Shown in pieces: positions 46,187 through 56,909 of a stretch of DNA of 64,000 nucleotides (the first letter of the stretch is position 1; every line of letters starts with the position of its first letter). The position numbers were made by a program, and so were the translations under genes. The notes under the pieces were generated by a model. That model was given only the letters and a program-made list of their open reading frames with translations, had not been told where the DNA came from and searched no databases. This DNA comes from PALSA-894 sp963828625 (GTDB lineage Bacteria > Pseudomonadota > Alphaproteobacteria > Rhizobiales > Xanthobacteraceae): assembly GCA_963828625.1 (NCBI GenBank), contig CAWHEX010000002.1, positions 434,001 to 498,000 on the forward strand. The letters run 5' to 3'.

Positions 46187-46421
46187 GGAAATCCCCCTGC
46201 CTGGTCCCGGCCCGCAGAACGTGCGGCACCGATCCCGACGCCTCATGATAGCGCACGCCCCGCCGTTGCTCAGCGGTGACCTGCGATCACGGTGAAAAAA
46301 CAATCAAGATTTCGCCCCGGCGTCCATCCGGCAGGGTGGATAAGTCGCGCTCGTGCCGCGCTTTTCCGGCCAGTGTTGCCGCAACGCCGCGCCTAGCGCG
46401 GATTCTCGCGCCTCAAGCGGC

Positions 46422-47456
46422 TCACACCAGCGTGTCGTGGATCGCGGCGAGCGGTGCGTCGATGGTGCAGATCAGTCCCGAAGGCCGATAGTCGATCGCG
46501 ACCTTGCCCGAGAGTTGCAGCGCGAGTGCGCGCTCGATCATGCGCGAGCCGAAGCCGGTTTGGCTCGGCACGACGACCGGCGGGCCGCCGCTCTCGCGCC
46601 ACTCCCAGCGGAAGCGGTCGTCCACCGCGCTCCAGGTGATGTGCACATGCCCGGCATCCGACGACAGCGCGCCGTACTTGATCGCGTTGGTGGCAAGCTC
46701 GTGCACCGCCATCGAGAACGCGACCGCGCATTTCGGGCCGACCTCAAGCGCCGGTCCTTCGATCGAGAACCGCTCGCGGCCGGGTGGATTGTGCGGGCGC
46801 AACGCAGAGCGCACCACGTCGTCCAGGTTCGCGGCGTCCCAGCTTTGCCGGGTGAGAACGGAATGCACGTTGCCGAGCGCGATCAGACGCGCGTCGAAGG
46901 CGCGCAAGGCCTCAGGCTGGATTCCGGCTGCGCGAAAACTCTGCGATGCGATCGACTGCACGGTGGTGAGCGTATTCTTGACGCGATGCTCCATCTCGTT
47001 GATCAGGAGATCGCGCTGCTCCTCGGCGCGCTTGCGGTCGGTGGTGTCGCGGAACACCGCGCCGAGCCCGTCCCCGAGCGGAAACAGCCGGTACGCCATC
47101 CAGCGGCCCTTGAACACGACCGACTCGGTTTCTGAGCGGATCGCCTCGCGGCGCGCCATCACCTGCCGGAACATCTGGCCAAGACCGGTGTCGCGGGTAT
47201 TCGGAAACGCGTCCCAGAGGATGCAGCCGAGCACGTCCTGCGGCTTGCAGCGGAAATGCTGCGCGGCCTGTTCGTTGAACAGGATGATGCGCCAGTCCGC
47301 GTCGACCGCGTAGAAGCCCTCGCCGATGCCGTCGAGAATCGTGGCAAGGCCCGCTTCGGTGCGGAGCGCGGCGACCTTGGCGGCAATGAGGACTTTTGGA
47401 TCGGGCGTTGGCAAGTGGGCTGGCCCAACGGGGTGTTCGCGGAACGCTATCGTCAT
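46422..47456 (-). CDS. HWE-family PAS-domain sensor histidine kinase
   Basis: This 344-residue kinase has a PAS domain (about 35-140, LDGIGEGFYAVDADWRIILFNEQAA), the phospho-acceptor block LLINEMEHRVKNTLTTVQSIA and an HWE-type ATP domain with VHELATNAIKYGALS and FRWEWRESGGPPV, which carry the His and Trp-x-Glu of the HWE class, and GFGSRMIERALALQLSG. It has no membrane segment or signal peptide, so it senses a cytoplasmic signal, perhaps light or redox if the PAS pocket binds a cofactor. No response regulator is adjacent. Confidence 0.9.
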   Translation of the reverse strand: MTIAFREHPVGPAHLPTPDPKVLIAAKVAALRTEAGLATILDGIGEGFYAVDADWRIILFNEQAAQHFRCKPQDVLGCILWDAFPNTRDTGLGQMFRQVMARREAIRSETESVVFKGRWMAYRLFPLGDGLGAVFRDTTDRKRAEEQRDLLINEMEHRVKNTLTTVQSIASQSFRAAGIQPEALRAFDARLIALGNVHSVLTRQSWDAANLDDVVRSALRPHNPPGRERFSIEGPALEVGPKCAVAFSMAVHELATNAIKYGALSSDAGHVHITWSAVDDRFRWEWRESGGPPVVVPSQTGFGSRMIERALALQLSGKVAIDYRPSGLICTIDAPLAAIHDTLV

Positions 47457-47538
47457 TCAGCCTGCCCGGCAAATTGCGCGATTGACGTTGCGCAAGACAG
47501 AGCAGCGGCAGTCGATCAGGCTCAACCGCAACATGGCG

Positions 47539-47561
47539 AAGGCTCCCGCGAGGGGAGCCTT
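47539..47561 (-). terminator. Hairpin after acs, weak terminator candidate
   Basis: AAGGCTCCC (47539-47547) pairs with GGGAGCCTT (47553-47561) over a 5-nt loop. It lies about 60 bp past the acs stop. No clear U-run follows on the minus strand, so it may act in termination only with help, or as the leader of the kinase gene. Confidence 0.4.
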
Positions 47562-47623
47562 CTAGCCGTTTCGCGTAAAGAAAGAGTCGATATTGCTGCG
47601 AAAATGCAACCGGGTTGCGAACG

Positions 47624-49589
<1,966 letters not shown>

Positions 49590-49724
49590 CTCATCCTCCG
49601 GCAGCACGCGGGCGGCCATTCGGCCGGCCCCTACGGGTTTGTTTTCTCATCCCTATTATGCGCCGCCGCTTCGACCCTGAACAAGGCAAGCGTTGTCACA
49701 CTTTGGTCGGGCTCATGGCGCGGC

Positions 49725-50367
49725 CTACGGCGATCCCGTACGGCCCTTTGACCAGCTCGCCCAGGTCGGGCGGATCATTTCCAGCATGTCGCCGGGCTTC
49801 GAGTAATACTTCGCTGCATGCATGGCGCCGATAAGCCTGAGCTTCGGCGTATCGATGATGCAGTTCTCCGCATCCAGCACGAGATCATCGGGGACGTGCG
49901 CGCGGAGCACACGGCCGAAGATGATTGTCTGATTCGGGCCAAACGTCAGCGAGGTGACGAAGTGGCATTCGAGTGCGACCGGGCTTGCTGCGAGGCGAGG
50001 CGGTGCTACGGCCGTGGAGACAATTGTCGCAAGGCCCGCGAGTTGAGCTTCGCTGACATCCGCCGGAGCATCGATGCAGGTGAGGTTCATCGCCTCGGCG
50101 AGGTCCTCCGAAACCAAATTCACGACGAATTCGCCGTTCGCCAGGATATTCTGGCCGGTGTCTTTCATCTGACCGGTTGGGGAAGGCAGGACACTGAAGG
50201 CGACGATCGGAGGATCGTGTGACATCACGTTGAAGAGTGTACGGGGCGGCATTGACCAGGCCGTCGCGCGACAGCGTTGTCACCAGCGCGATAGGACGCG
50301 GCACGACTGTGCCGAGCAGCAACTCGTAGCGCCGCATCGGCGCAATTTTGGAAAAGTCGAAAAGCAT
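49725..50367 (-). CDS. Flavin reductase-like (FMN-binding split-barrel) protein, one-base frameshift
   Basis: The start is ATG 50367 (MLFDFSKIAPMRRYELLLGTVVPRPIALVTTLS). The flavin-binding segment VNAAPY continues, after removal of one A at about 50238, into LFNVMSHDPPIVAFSVLPS in the other frame. NGEFVVNLVSEDLAEAMNLTCIDAP and SPVALECHFVTSLTFGPN are typical of the family. The corrected length is 213 residues. Members are NAD(P)H:flavin oxidoreductases or FMN-binding proteins; no partner monooxygenase gene is nearby. Confidence 0.85.
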
Positions 50368-50420
50368 GTCGCCCCCAGACGTGCGGCCGCGGAGAGCCGA
50401 CGGCCAAGGATAGGGATAAC

Positions 50421-50852
50421 TCAGACGCCGAGCCAGCCGATCACCACGCCCATCACCACGATGACGGCAAGCCAGTGGCCTGCGTCGATCAGGGTGAGGA
50501 CATAGCGGCGGCCGCCGAAGGCGTTGTTGACCAGCATGGTGGTGACGACAAACCCGGCCCAGACGAACAGACCGGAAATCACCGCGCCGCGGATCGTGAC
50601 CATGCCAAGATGGCCGACCATGCCGGCGAGCACCCAGGCCATCGCCAACTCGGCGAGGAAGGCGAGCGCGAATGGCAGCCACGAATGCACCGTCCCCTTC
50701 CGCGCGGCCTGCTCGGCCTTGAACGCCTCCATCGTCTTGCCGTGCGCGGCGGCCCAAGGGTTTGCGAGCGCGCCGTAGTAAACCGCACCGGTGATCCAGC
50801 CAGCGATCGCGGCGACGAGAATGGCGAGGATATTGATCCCGGCGAAAGTCAT
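50421..50852 (-). CDS. DUF1761-family membrane protein
   Basis: ATG 50852 (MTFAGINILAILVAAIAGWI) behind GGAGAAG gives 143 residues; an ATG four codons upstream is possible. Four membrane helices are visible at about 5-27, 56-78, 83-105 and 118-140. The DUF1761 marks are the N-terminal GWITGAVYYGALANPW, the central TVHSWLPFALAFLAELAMAWVL, and GHWLAVIVVMGVVIGWLG. The function of the family is unknown. Confidence 0.85.
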   Translation of the reverse strand: MTFAGINILAILVAAIAGWITGAVYYGALANPWAAAHGKTMEAFKAEQAARKGTVHSWLPFALAFLAELAMAWVLAGMVGHLGMVTIRGAVISGLFVWAGFVVTTMLVNNAFGGRRYVLTLIDAGHWLAVIVVMGVVIGWLGV

Positions 50853-50895
50853 CGGCTTCTCCATGTCGGCCGTCACCTCAGGATGACGGCCGAAG

Positions 50896-51552
50896 TTACA
50901 TCAGCTCCCACACGCTCGTGCGCTTGATCTCCATGTCCTCAAGTTCGCGCGTCACCGGCACGGAATATTCGGCAAGCCGCGTGAGGCGCGCCTTCGGCAG
51001 ATAGGTGCGGCCGGGATCGCCGATCAGCACGCGCGTGCCGATCGCTTGATGGCGGTCGAGGAAGGCGAGCGCACGCGCCGCGGTGTCGCGCTCGTAGAAC
51101 AGGTCGCCGACCAGGATCACGTCATAGCGCGCAACCGCGGGCGCGGGATGATCGAGCATGTCCAGCACGATGACGTCGACATACGTGTCGTTCGCCTCCG
51201 CGTTGAGCCCGATCGCGGCTTCGGTGAACGCGTCGATGTCGGCGGCGGTGACGGGCGATGCGCCGGCACGCGCGGCCGCGATGCCGACCAGTCCCGAGCC
51301 GGCCGCAAGATCGAGCACGCGCTTGCCCGCGACGCTTTCCGGATTGTCGAGCACGTAACGCGCGAGCGCCTGTCCGCCGGCCCATGCGAAAGCCCAGTAG
51401 GGCGGCGGCAGGCCCATGTGGTTCAGCTCTTCCTCGGTCTTCTGCCAGATCGGGACGGATTCTTCCGCGACGTGGAGCGAGAGTTCCGGCACATGCGGCA
51501 CCGGCTTGAGGCGCGTATTGGCGCGGATGAAGGCTTTTCGGTCCGAGATCAT
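50896..51552 (-). CDS. Class I SAM-dependent methyltransferase, ETFB-lysine-methyltransferase-like
   Basis: The start is ATG 51552 (MISDRKAFIRANTRLKPVPHVPELSLHVAEE), 218 residues. The seven-beta-strand fold shows GKRVLDLAAGSGLVGIAAARAGASPVTAADID and YDVILVGDLFYERDTAARALAFLDRH. The region PPPYWAFAWAGGQALARYVLD before the SAM site is typical of the ETFB/Nnt1-like (COG3897) group, which methylate protein lysines or small molecules. The gene is divergent from the amidohydrolase with a 37-bp gap. Substrate not determined. Confidence 0.85.
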   Translation of the reverse strand: MISDRKAFIRANTRLKPVPHVPELSLHVAEESVPIWQKTEEELNHMGLPPPYWAFAWAGGQALARYVLDNPESVAGKRVLDLAAGSGLVGIAAARAGASPVTAADIDAFTEAAIGLNAEANDTYVDVIVLDMLDHPAPAVARYDVILVGDLFYERDTAARALAFLDRHQAIGTRVLIGDPGRTYLPKARLTRLAEYSVPVTRELEDMEIKRTSVWELM

Positions 51553-51589
51553 GCTGGCATTGTGATACCGGAACAGGAGAGCGTTGCGT

Positions 51590-52808
51590 ATGCCCGCCAT
51601 CAAGCCCGAGCGTCTCCTCGGCGATCTCTATCAGTTGCGCAAGTTCGGCGCCTACAAGAGCGGCGTACACCGCCCGACACTGTCGGCTGACGATATCGCG
51701 GCGCGGCAATGGTTCGCCGATCAATGTACGGCGGCAGGGCTCGACACCACCATCGACGGCATCGGCAACATTCTCGGCAAGTCGAAGGCGGGCGGCGCGA
51801 AGGCGCTGTCGGGTTCGCATCTGGAATCGCAGAACCACGCGGGCTGGCTCGACGGTGCGCTCGGCTGCGTCTACGCGCTCGAAGCCGCGCGCGCGATTCA
51901 ATGAGGCGGGCGGCGACACCGGCGTCGATGTCGTGGTGTTCTGCGACGAGGAAGGACATTTCGGCTCGTTCCTCGGCTCGCGGTCGTTCACCGGGCTGCT
52001 CAAGGACGAGGACATCGACAAGGCAAAGAACAAGAACGACGGCACGCCGATGCGCGAGGCGCTCAAGGCGGCGGGCTACGCGGGGCGTCCGCGCGTCGTG
52101 ATCGAGCCGGAGCGCTACAAGGCGTTCTTCGAAGCGCATATCGAGCAGGGCGCCACGCTCGAGGACGAGAAGCTGCGCATCGGCGTCGTCACCGCGATCG
52201 TGGCGATCTGGCAGTACGGCATCACGGTGACGGGCGAGCAGAACCACGCCGGCACCACGTCGATGACGCGGCGGCGCGATGCGGGCCTTGCGCTGGTGCG
52301 GCTGTTGTCGGCGATCGACCAGCGCTTTCCGCAACTCTGCGGGCCGCGCACGGTGTGGACCACCGGACGCATCACGCTCGATCCCGGCAGCCACAGCATC
52401 ATTCCGGGCCGCGCCGACTCGCTGTTCCAGTTGCGCGACGCGGACCCCGCGGTGCTCGACCGCTTGCAAGCGGAGTTGTTCGCGCTGGTGGAGGCGGCGA
52501 ACAGGGACGGCCGGTGCAAGCTCGAGGTGAATGTGATCTCGCAGTCGACGCCCGCCAAGATGGACGAGCGGCTGATGGCGGCGCTCGATACGGCGGCCGA
52601 ACGCCACGCGCCGGGCAAGCACATGCGCCTGCCGAGCGGGGCCGGTCATGACGCGCAATGGCTCGCCCGCAAGCTGCCGGCCGCGATGATGTTCGTGCCG
52701 TCGATCAACGGCATCAGCCATCACTGGAGCGAGAACACCGCGGACGCGGACCTGGTGCTGGGCGCCCAGGTTTTCGCCGACGGCATCGCGGAAGCCCTGA
52801 AAAGCTAG
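51590..52808 (+). CDS. M20-family amidohydrolase (allantoate/N-carbamoyl amino acid type), one-base frameshift
   Basis: The start is ATG 51590 behind AGGAGA (MPAIKPERLLGDLYQLRKFG). The frame breaks at about 51895; removing one A joins ALEAARA to FNEAGGDTGVDVVVFCDEEGHFGSFLGS, giving 405 residues. Metal-site features are GSHLESQNHAGWLDGALG, the Glu pair in DEEGHFG, EAHIEQG, and the late His in GAGHDAQWLA. The dimerisation lid has GITVTGEQNHAGTTSMTRRRDA. The family hydrolyses ureido or carbamoyl groups in purine and pyrimidine breakdown. Confidence 0.88.
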
Positions 52809-52868
52809 CTTTTGGAACCATTTGCGGCCCAGCCGACTTTCCTAGTCCGTCGGACAAGGAACTTTGCG

Positions 52869-53941
52869 ATGGCCGAGGTCAATGGCGAACAGGCGGCGCG
52901 AAAGCTCAGCTCGCGCCTCGCCGCGATCACGATGCGGCGCCTCGGCCTGCGCTACATCTCGACGGACGAACTGACCATCCGGCGCAAGCGCGTCGGCGAA
53001 GGCTTCACGTTCGTGTCGGCGCGCGGCCGCACGATCAAGGACGAACTCACGCGCGCGAGACTGAAACGCCTCGCCGTCCCGCCTGCCTACGACGAGGTGC
53101 TCTATGCGCGTGACCCGCGCGCGCACATTCAGGCAATCGGACGCGATGCGGCCGGTCGCTTGCAGTACCGCTATCACGCCGACTGGGAAAAAGTGCGCGA
53201 GCAGCGAAAGGCGCGCCGTTTGCGGCGTCTGGTCGAGGCGCTGCCGCGCATTCGCCGCGCCGTGAACAAGCATCTCGCGACCGCCGAGCCTTCGCGCGAC
53301 TTCGCGCTCTCCGCCGTGATCGAGCTTGTGGCTTGCAGCGCGATCCGCGCCGGCGGCGAGAGTTACGTGAAATCGAACCGCACGCGCGGCGCCGCGACTC
53401 TGCTGAAGTCAAACATCGCGGTGAGCGGCAACACCGTGTCGCTGAAGTTCCGCGCCAAGGGTGGCAAGGACATCGACAAGGACTTCAACTGCCCACGCGT
53501 CGCGGCAGCGATCGGCGTGCTGCGCGACCTGCCGGGCCGGCGCATGTTCCAGTATCGCGCCGAGGATGGCGTGCGTTTCGTCACGGCCGCGGAGGTCAAT
53601 GCATTCCTGCGCGAAATCGCGGGCGTGAAGATTTCGCTGAAGGATTTTCGCACGCTGGTGGCGTCAGGCGCGGCGCTCGAAGCACTCGCGCACGTCGAGC
53701 CGGCGTCGAGCGAGCGCGGGCGCGCGCGTCAGGTGAAGGAAGCCGTCACGGCGGTGTCGGAACAGCTCGCCAATACGCCGACGATCTGCCGCAAGAGCTA
53801 CGTGCACCAGACCGTCGTAGCGGCGTTCGAGAACGGCAAGCTCGCGAAGTTCTCCGAGCAGCTCAAGGGCCGCCGCTCGCCCGCGCATCGCGAGCAGTTG
53901 CTGGCGCAGAGTGCGTCTGCCGGAGGCTGGCGGCGGCCTAG
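52869..53941 (+). CDS. DNA topoisomerase IB
   Basis: ATG 52869 (MAEVNGEQAARKLSSRLAAI) begins a poxvirus-type topoisomerase IB. Features are LRYISTDELTIRRKRVGEGFTF, VPPAYDEVLYARDPRAHIQAIGRDAAGRLQYRYHADW, AVIELVACSAIRAGGESYVKSN with a catalytic Arg, SLKFRAKGGKDIDKDFN, LKDFRTLVASGAALEAL, and TICRKSYVHQTVVAAF with the catalytic Tyr. The open frame continues to 54377 through the convergent EVE gene, which is implausible. A one-base shift would stop it at TAG 53939-53941 with about 357 residues, the family length. The family relaxes supercoils through a 3'-phosphotyrosine. Confidence 0.88.
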
Positions 53942-54359
53942 CGCCCTTCACGCCGCCCATCTTGCAGATCTGCTTCCACTCTTCGTCAGTGACCGTCTGC
54001 ACCGAAAGGCGCGGCTCGCGCGCCAGCACCATGCTCTTGAGCTTCGCGTCGGCCTTGACGGTCGCGAGTGTCACCGGCGTCTTGAACGGCTCGACCGCGC
54101 GCGTGTCGACGCAATAGAACACGCCCTTCTCGTCGGTCGGGTCCTTGTAGGCCTCGCGCGCGATCTCGACGATGCCGACGATCTGCTTCTCGTCGCCGGT
54201 GTGATAGAAGAAGGCGCGCTCGCCCTTCTTCATGGCCTTCAGGTTCCCGCGCGCCTTGAAATTGCGCACGCCGGTCCACGCCTCGCCTTTGGTGCCGCGC
54301 TTGACCTGATCGTCCCAGGAAAATTCCTCCGGTTCGGTCTTCAACAGCCAATACGCCAC
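53938..54359 (-). CDS. EVE-domain protein (copy 1)
   Basis: GTG 54359 (VAYWLLKTEPEEFSWDDQVKRG) starts a protein of about 140 residues. The EVE (PUA-like) fold is shown by YWLLKTEPEEFSWDD, TGVRNFKARGNLKAMKKGERAFFYHTGDEKQIVGIVEIAREAY and CVDTRAVEPFKTPVTLATVKAD. Structure-based work on EVE domains points to recognition of modified bases. The frame runs on past KMGGVKG into topoisomerase sequence; a missing base near 53945 would stop it at the CTA at 53938-53940. It lies 20 bp after copy 2 on the same strand and is convergent with topoisomerase IB. Confidence 0.85.
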
Positions 54360-54378
54360 GGCCTTGCCTCCTTGTGAA

Positions 54379-54804
54379 TCACGCTACGCTCACGCCGCCC
54401 ATCCGGCACACGGTCTTCCATTCCGCCGCCGTCACCGGCTGAACCGAGAGGCGCGAGTATTTCAGCAGCGCCATCTCCTTCAGCGCCGCGATGCCCTTTA
54501 CGGCTTCGAGCGTCACCGGCGTCTTGAACGGCGTCTTCGCAATCACATCGGTCACGACCCAGGGAGAGCCCTTGTCGGCGGTCGCATCCGGATAGTGCTC
54601 GCGCACAATCTCGCCGATGCCGACGACCTCCTTGCCGATGTTCGAATGATAGAAAAAGAACCGCTCGCCCTTCTTCATCTTCATCAGGTTGAGCTTGGCG
54701 GTGTGATTGCGCACGCCGCTCCACGGCTCGCCCTTCGCGCCCTTTTTCACAAGATCGTCCCAGGAGAAAACGTCGGGCTCCGACTTCATCAGCCAATACG
54801 CCAC
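54379..54804 (-). CDS. EVE-domain protein (copy 2)
   Basis: GTG 54804 (VAYWLMKSEPDVFSWDDLVKKG) gives 141 residues and a complete frame ending VCRMGGVSVA. It is a clear paralogue of copy 1: SGVRNHTAKLNLMKMKKGERFFFYHSNIGKEVVGIGEIVREHYPD and VTDVIAKTPFKTPVTLEAVKG align throughout. Differences in the binding-loop region (HTAKLN against FKARGN) may change base or ligand choice. The two form a tandem unit with 20 bp between. Confidence 0.92.
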   Translation of the reverse strand: MAYWLMKSEPDVFSWDDLVKKGAKGEPWSGVRNHTAKLNLMKMKKGERFFFYHSNIGKEVVGIGEIVREHYPDATADKGSPWVVTDVIAKTPFKTPVTLEAVKGIAALKEMALLKYSRLSVQPVTAAEWKTVCRMGGVSVA

Positions 54805-54896
54805 ACGTCTCTCCGTTGCGGTGCGACCCACGATTGGGCAAGGTGGGCAACAAGAATAGCCGGAAAATTCCGGTGTGCGAAATGAGGGAGGATTTC

Positions 54897-55850
54897 GTGA
54901 AGAGACTCATTCTGCTGGCCGTGGCCTTCATGGCGCTCGCCGGAAGCGCGCAGGCGCAGCAGTTTCCCACAAGGCCGGTGACCCTGATCGTGCCGTGGCC
55001 GGCGGGCGGCGGAACCGACATCGGCATGCGCGCGCTCGCGCTCGCGACCGAGAAGCACCTTGGGCAGTCGATCGTGATCGAGAACCGGCCCGGCGCGGGC
55101 GGCACGATCGGCCCGGCCAACATGGCGGCGAACGCGAAGCCCGACGGCTACACCATCGCGCAGCTTCCGATCACGGTGTTCCGGATGCCGTTCATCCAGA
55201 AGACCAGCTTCGATCCCGCGAAGGACTTCACCTACATCGTCCATCTCACCGGCTACACGTTCGGCGTGGTGGTGAAGGCCGACGCGCCGTGGAAGACGTT
55301 CGGCGAGCTGCTCGACTACGCCAAGGCCAATCCGGGCAAGATCAACTACGGAACGCCCGGCGCGGGCACCAGCCTGCACATCACGATGGAGCAGATCGCC
55401 AAGCAGAAGGGCATCAAGTGGACGCAGGTGCCGTTCAAGGGCCAGGCCGAGAGCATGAACGCGCTGCTCGGCGGGCACATCGACGTGCAGGCGGATTCGA
55501 CCGGCTGGGCCGGCGCGGTCAACTCCGGGCACTTGCGGCTGCTGGTGACCTGGGGTTCGGCGCGAACGAAGAACTGGCCGACCGCTCCGACCCTGAAGGA
55601 AACCGGCATCGACATGGTGTCGAATTCGCCGTTCGGAATCGGCGGGCCGAAGGGCATGGACCCGGCCGTGGTGAAGATCCTGCACGATGCCTTCAAGAAG
55701 GGCATGGAAGAGCAGATCTACAAGGACGCGATGGCGAAGCTCGACCAGGAGGATTTCTACCTCAGCACGGCCGACTACCAGGCCTACGCGATGCAGCAGA
55801 TCAGCGAGCAGAAGCAGCTCGTGGAGGATCTGGGGCTGAAGCAGCAGTAG
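54897..55850 (+). CDS. Tripartite tricarboxylate transporter (Bug) family substrate-binding protein, second orphan
   Basis: GTG 54897 behind GGAGG (VKRLILLAVAFMALAGSAQA, signal peptide) gives 317 residues; an ATG five codons upstream is possible. Bug features are FPTRPVTLIVPWPAGGGTDI, VIENRPGAGGTIGPANMAANAKPDGYTI, and WTQVPFKGQAESMNALLGGHIDVQADST. It lacks tctAB neighbours and is not close in sequence to the copy at 7365-8336. The downstream repeat copy B starts 7 bp after the stop. Confidence 0.9.
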   Translation: MKRLILLAVAFMALAGSAQAQQFPTRPVTLIVPWPAGGGTDIGMRALALATEKHLGQSIVIENRPGAGGTIGPANMAANAKPDGYTIAQLPITVFRMPFIQKTSFDPAKDFTYIVHLTGYTFGVVVKADAPWKTFGELLDYAKANPGKINYGTPGAGTSLHITMEQIAKQKGIKWTQVPFKGQAESMNALLGGHIDVQADSTGWAGAVNSGHLRLLVTWGSARTKNWPTAPTLKETGIDMVSNSPFGIGGPKGMDPAVVKILHDAFKKGMEEQIYKDAMAKLDQEDFYLSTADYQAYAMQQISEQKQLVEDLGLKQQ

Positions 55851-55857
55851 CGTACTC

Positions 55858-55929
55858 CGCTCATGCCCGCGAAAGCGGGCATCCAGTTCTTGGCCAACAC
55901 TGGGTCCCCGCTTGCGCGGGGACGAGCGG
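55858..55929. repeat. Interspersed palindromic repeat (copy B)
   Basis: CGCTCATGCCCGCGAAAGCGGGCATCCAG ... TTGGCCAA ... GGGTCCCCGCTTGCGCGGGGACGAGCGG (given in parts) contains GCCCGC/GCGGGC and CCCCGC/GCGGGG inverted repeats. It matches copy A at 24675-24742. It sits between convergent genes. Confidence 0.75.
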
Positions 55930-55939
55930 GATGTGGTGA

Positions 55940-56909
55940 TTATTCCGCCCTGAACGGCCGCGTCAGCAGCGACCCGATCGCCTGATCGACGGTGAGCTTG
56001 CCGTCGATCACCGCCGCGACGGCGGCTGCGATCGGCATCTCGACGTTCTTCTCGTTTGCAAGTTCGACCAGCGCGCGCGCCGTGAACGCGCCCTCGGCAA
56101 GCTTGCCTTCGTTCGTGCGGCCTTCGGCGAGCGCAAGACCGTAGGAAAAGTTGCGCGACTGCGGGGTCGAGCAACTGAGGATCACGTCGCCCAGACCCGA
56201 AAGGCCGGTGAGCGTCTCGGCGCTGCGCGCCGAGCGTGCGGCCGAAGCGCGCAAGCTCCGCGAAGCCGCGCGTCACCAGTGCGGCGGTCGCGCTCGCGCC
56301 GAGCTTGCGCCCCTGCACGATACCGGCCGCGATCGCGAGCACGTTCTTCGCGGCGCCGCCGATCTCGACGCCGCGCACGTCGGTGGTGTGATAGGGGCGG
56401 AAGGTCGGCGAGCCGAGCGCCTGCGCGAGCGCAGCGGCGGTTTCTTCGTCGGCGCAAGCGAGCGTGACGGCGGTCGGCATGCCGCGCGCGACGTCGTCGG
56501 CGAAGCTCGGGCCCGACAGGATCGCGGGCGTTGCGCGGGGCAAGGTCTCGGCGATCACCTCGGTCATGAAGCGGTGCGTGCCGCGCTCGATCCCCTTGGC
56601 GCAGGCGACGACCGGCACCGCTTTCACATGGGCGCCAAGCGCCGCCGCGGCGGCGCGCAGGTCCTGCGCCGGCACGGCGAGCAGCACGGCATCGGCCTGC
56701 GCGACGTCGGCGATTGCGCCGGTCGCGGCGACGCGCCGGTCGATCTCGACTCCGGGAAGACGCGGGCTTTCGCGCCGGCTCGTCAGCATCGCGACAACGG
56801 CGGCATCGCGCGCCCAGAGCGTCACATCGCGTCCGGCGCGCGCGGCGGCATTCGCCAGCGCCGTGCCCCACGCGCCCGCGCCGATCACCGCGATGCGCTG
56901 GAGCGCCAT
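55940..56909 (-). CDS. gpsA: Glycerol-3-phosphate dehydrogenase [NAD(P)+], one-base frameshift
   Basis: ATG 56909 overlaps the tsaD stop (TGATG). The enzyme makes sn-glycerol 3-phosphate for phospholipids. The NAD motif is IAVIGAGAWGTALANAAARAG. Other features are VVACAKGIERGTHRFM, LSGPSFADDVARGMPTAV, EIGGAAKNVLAIAAGIV with the catalytic Lys, and TRGFAELARFGRTLGA. At about 56230 one extra base breaks the frame; without it SAETLTGLSGLGDVILSCSTPQSRNF follows and the protein has 322 residues. Confidence 0.93.
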
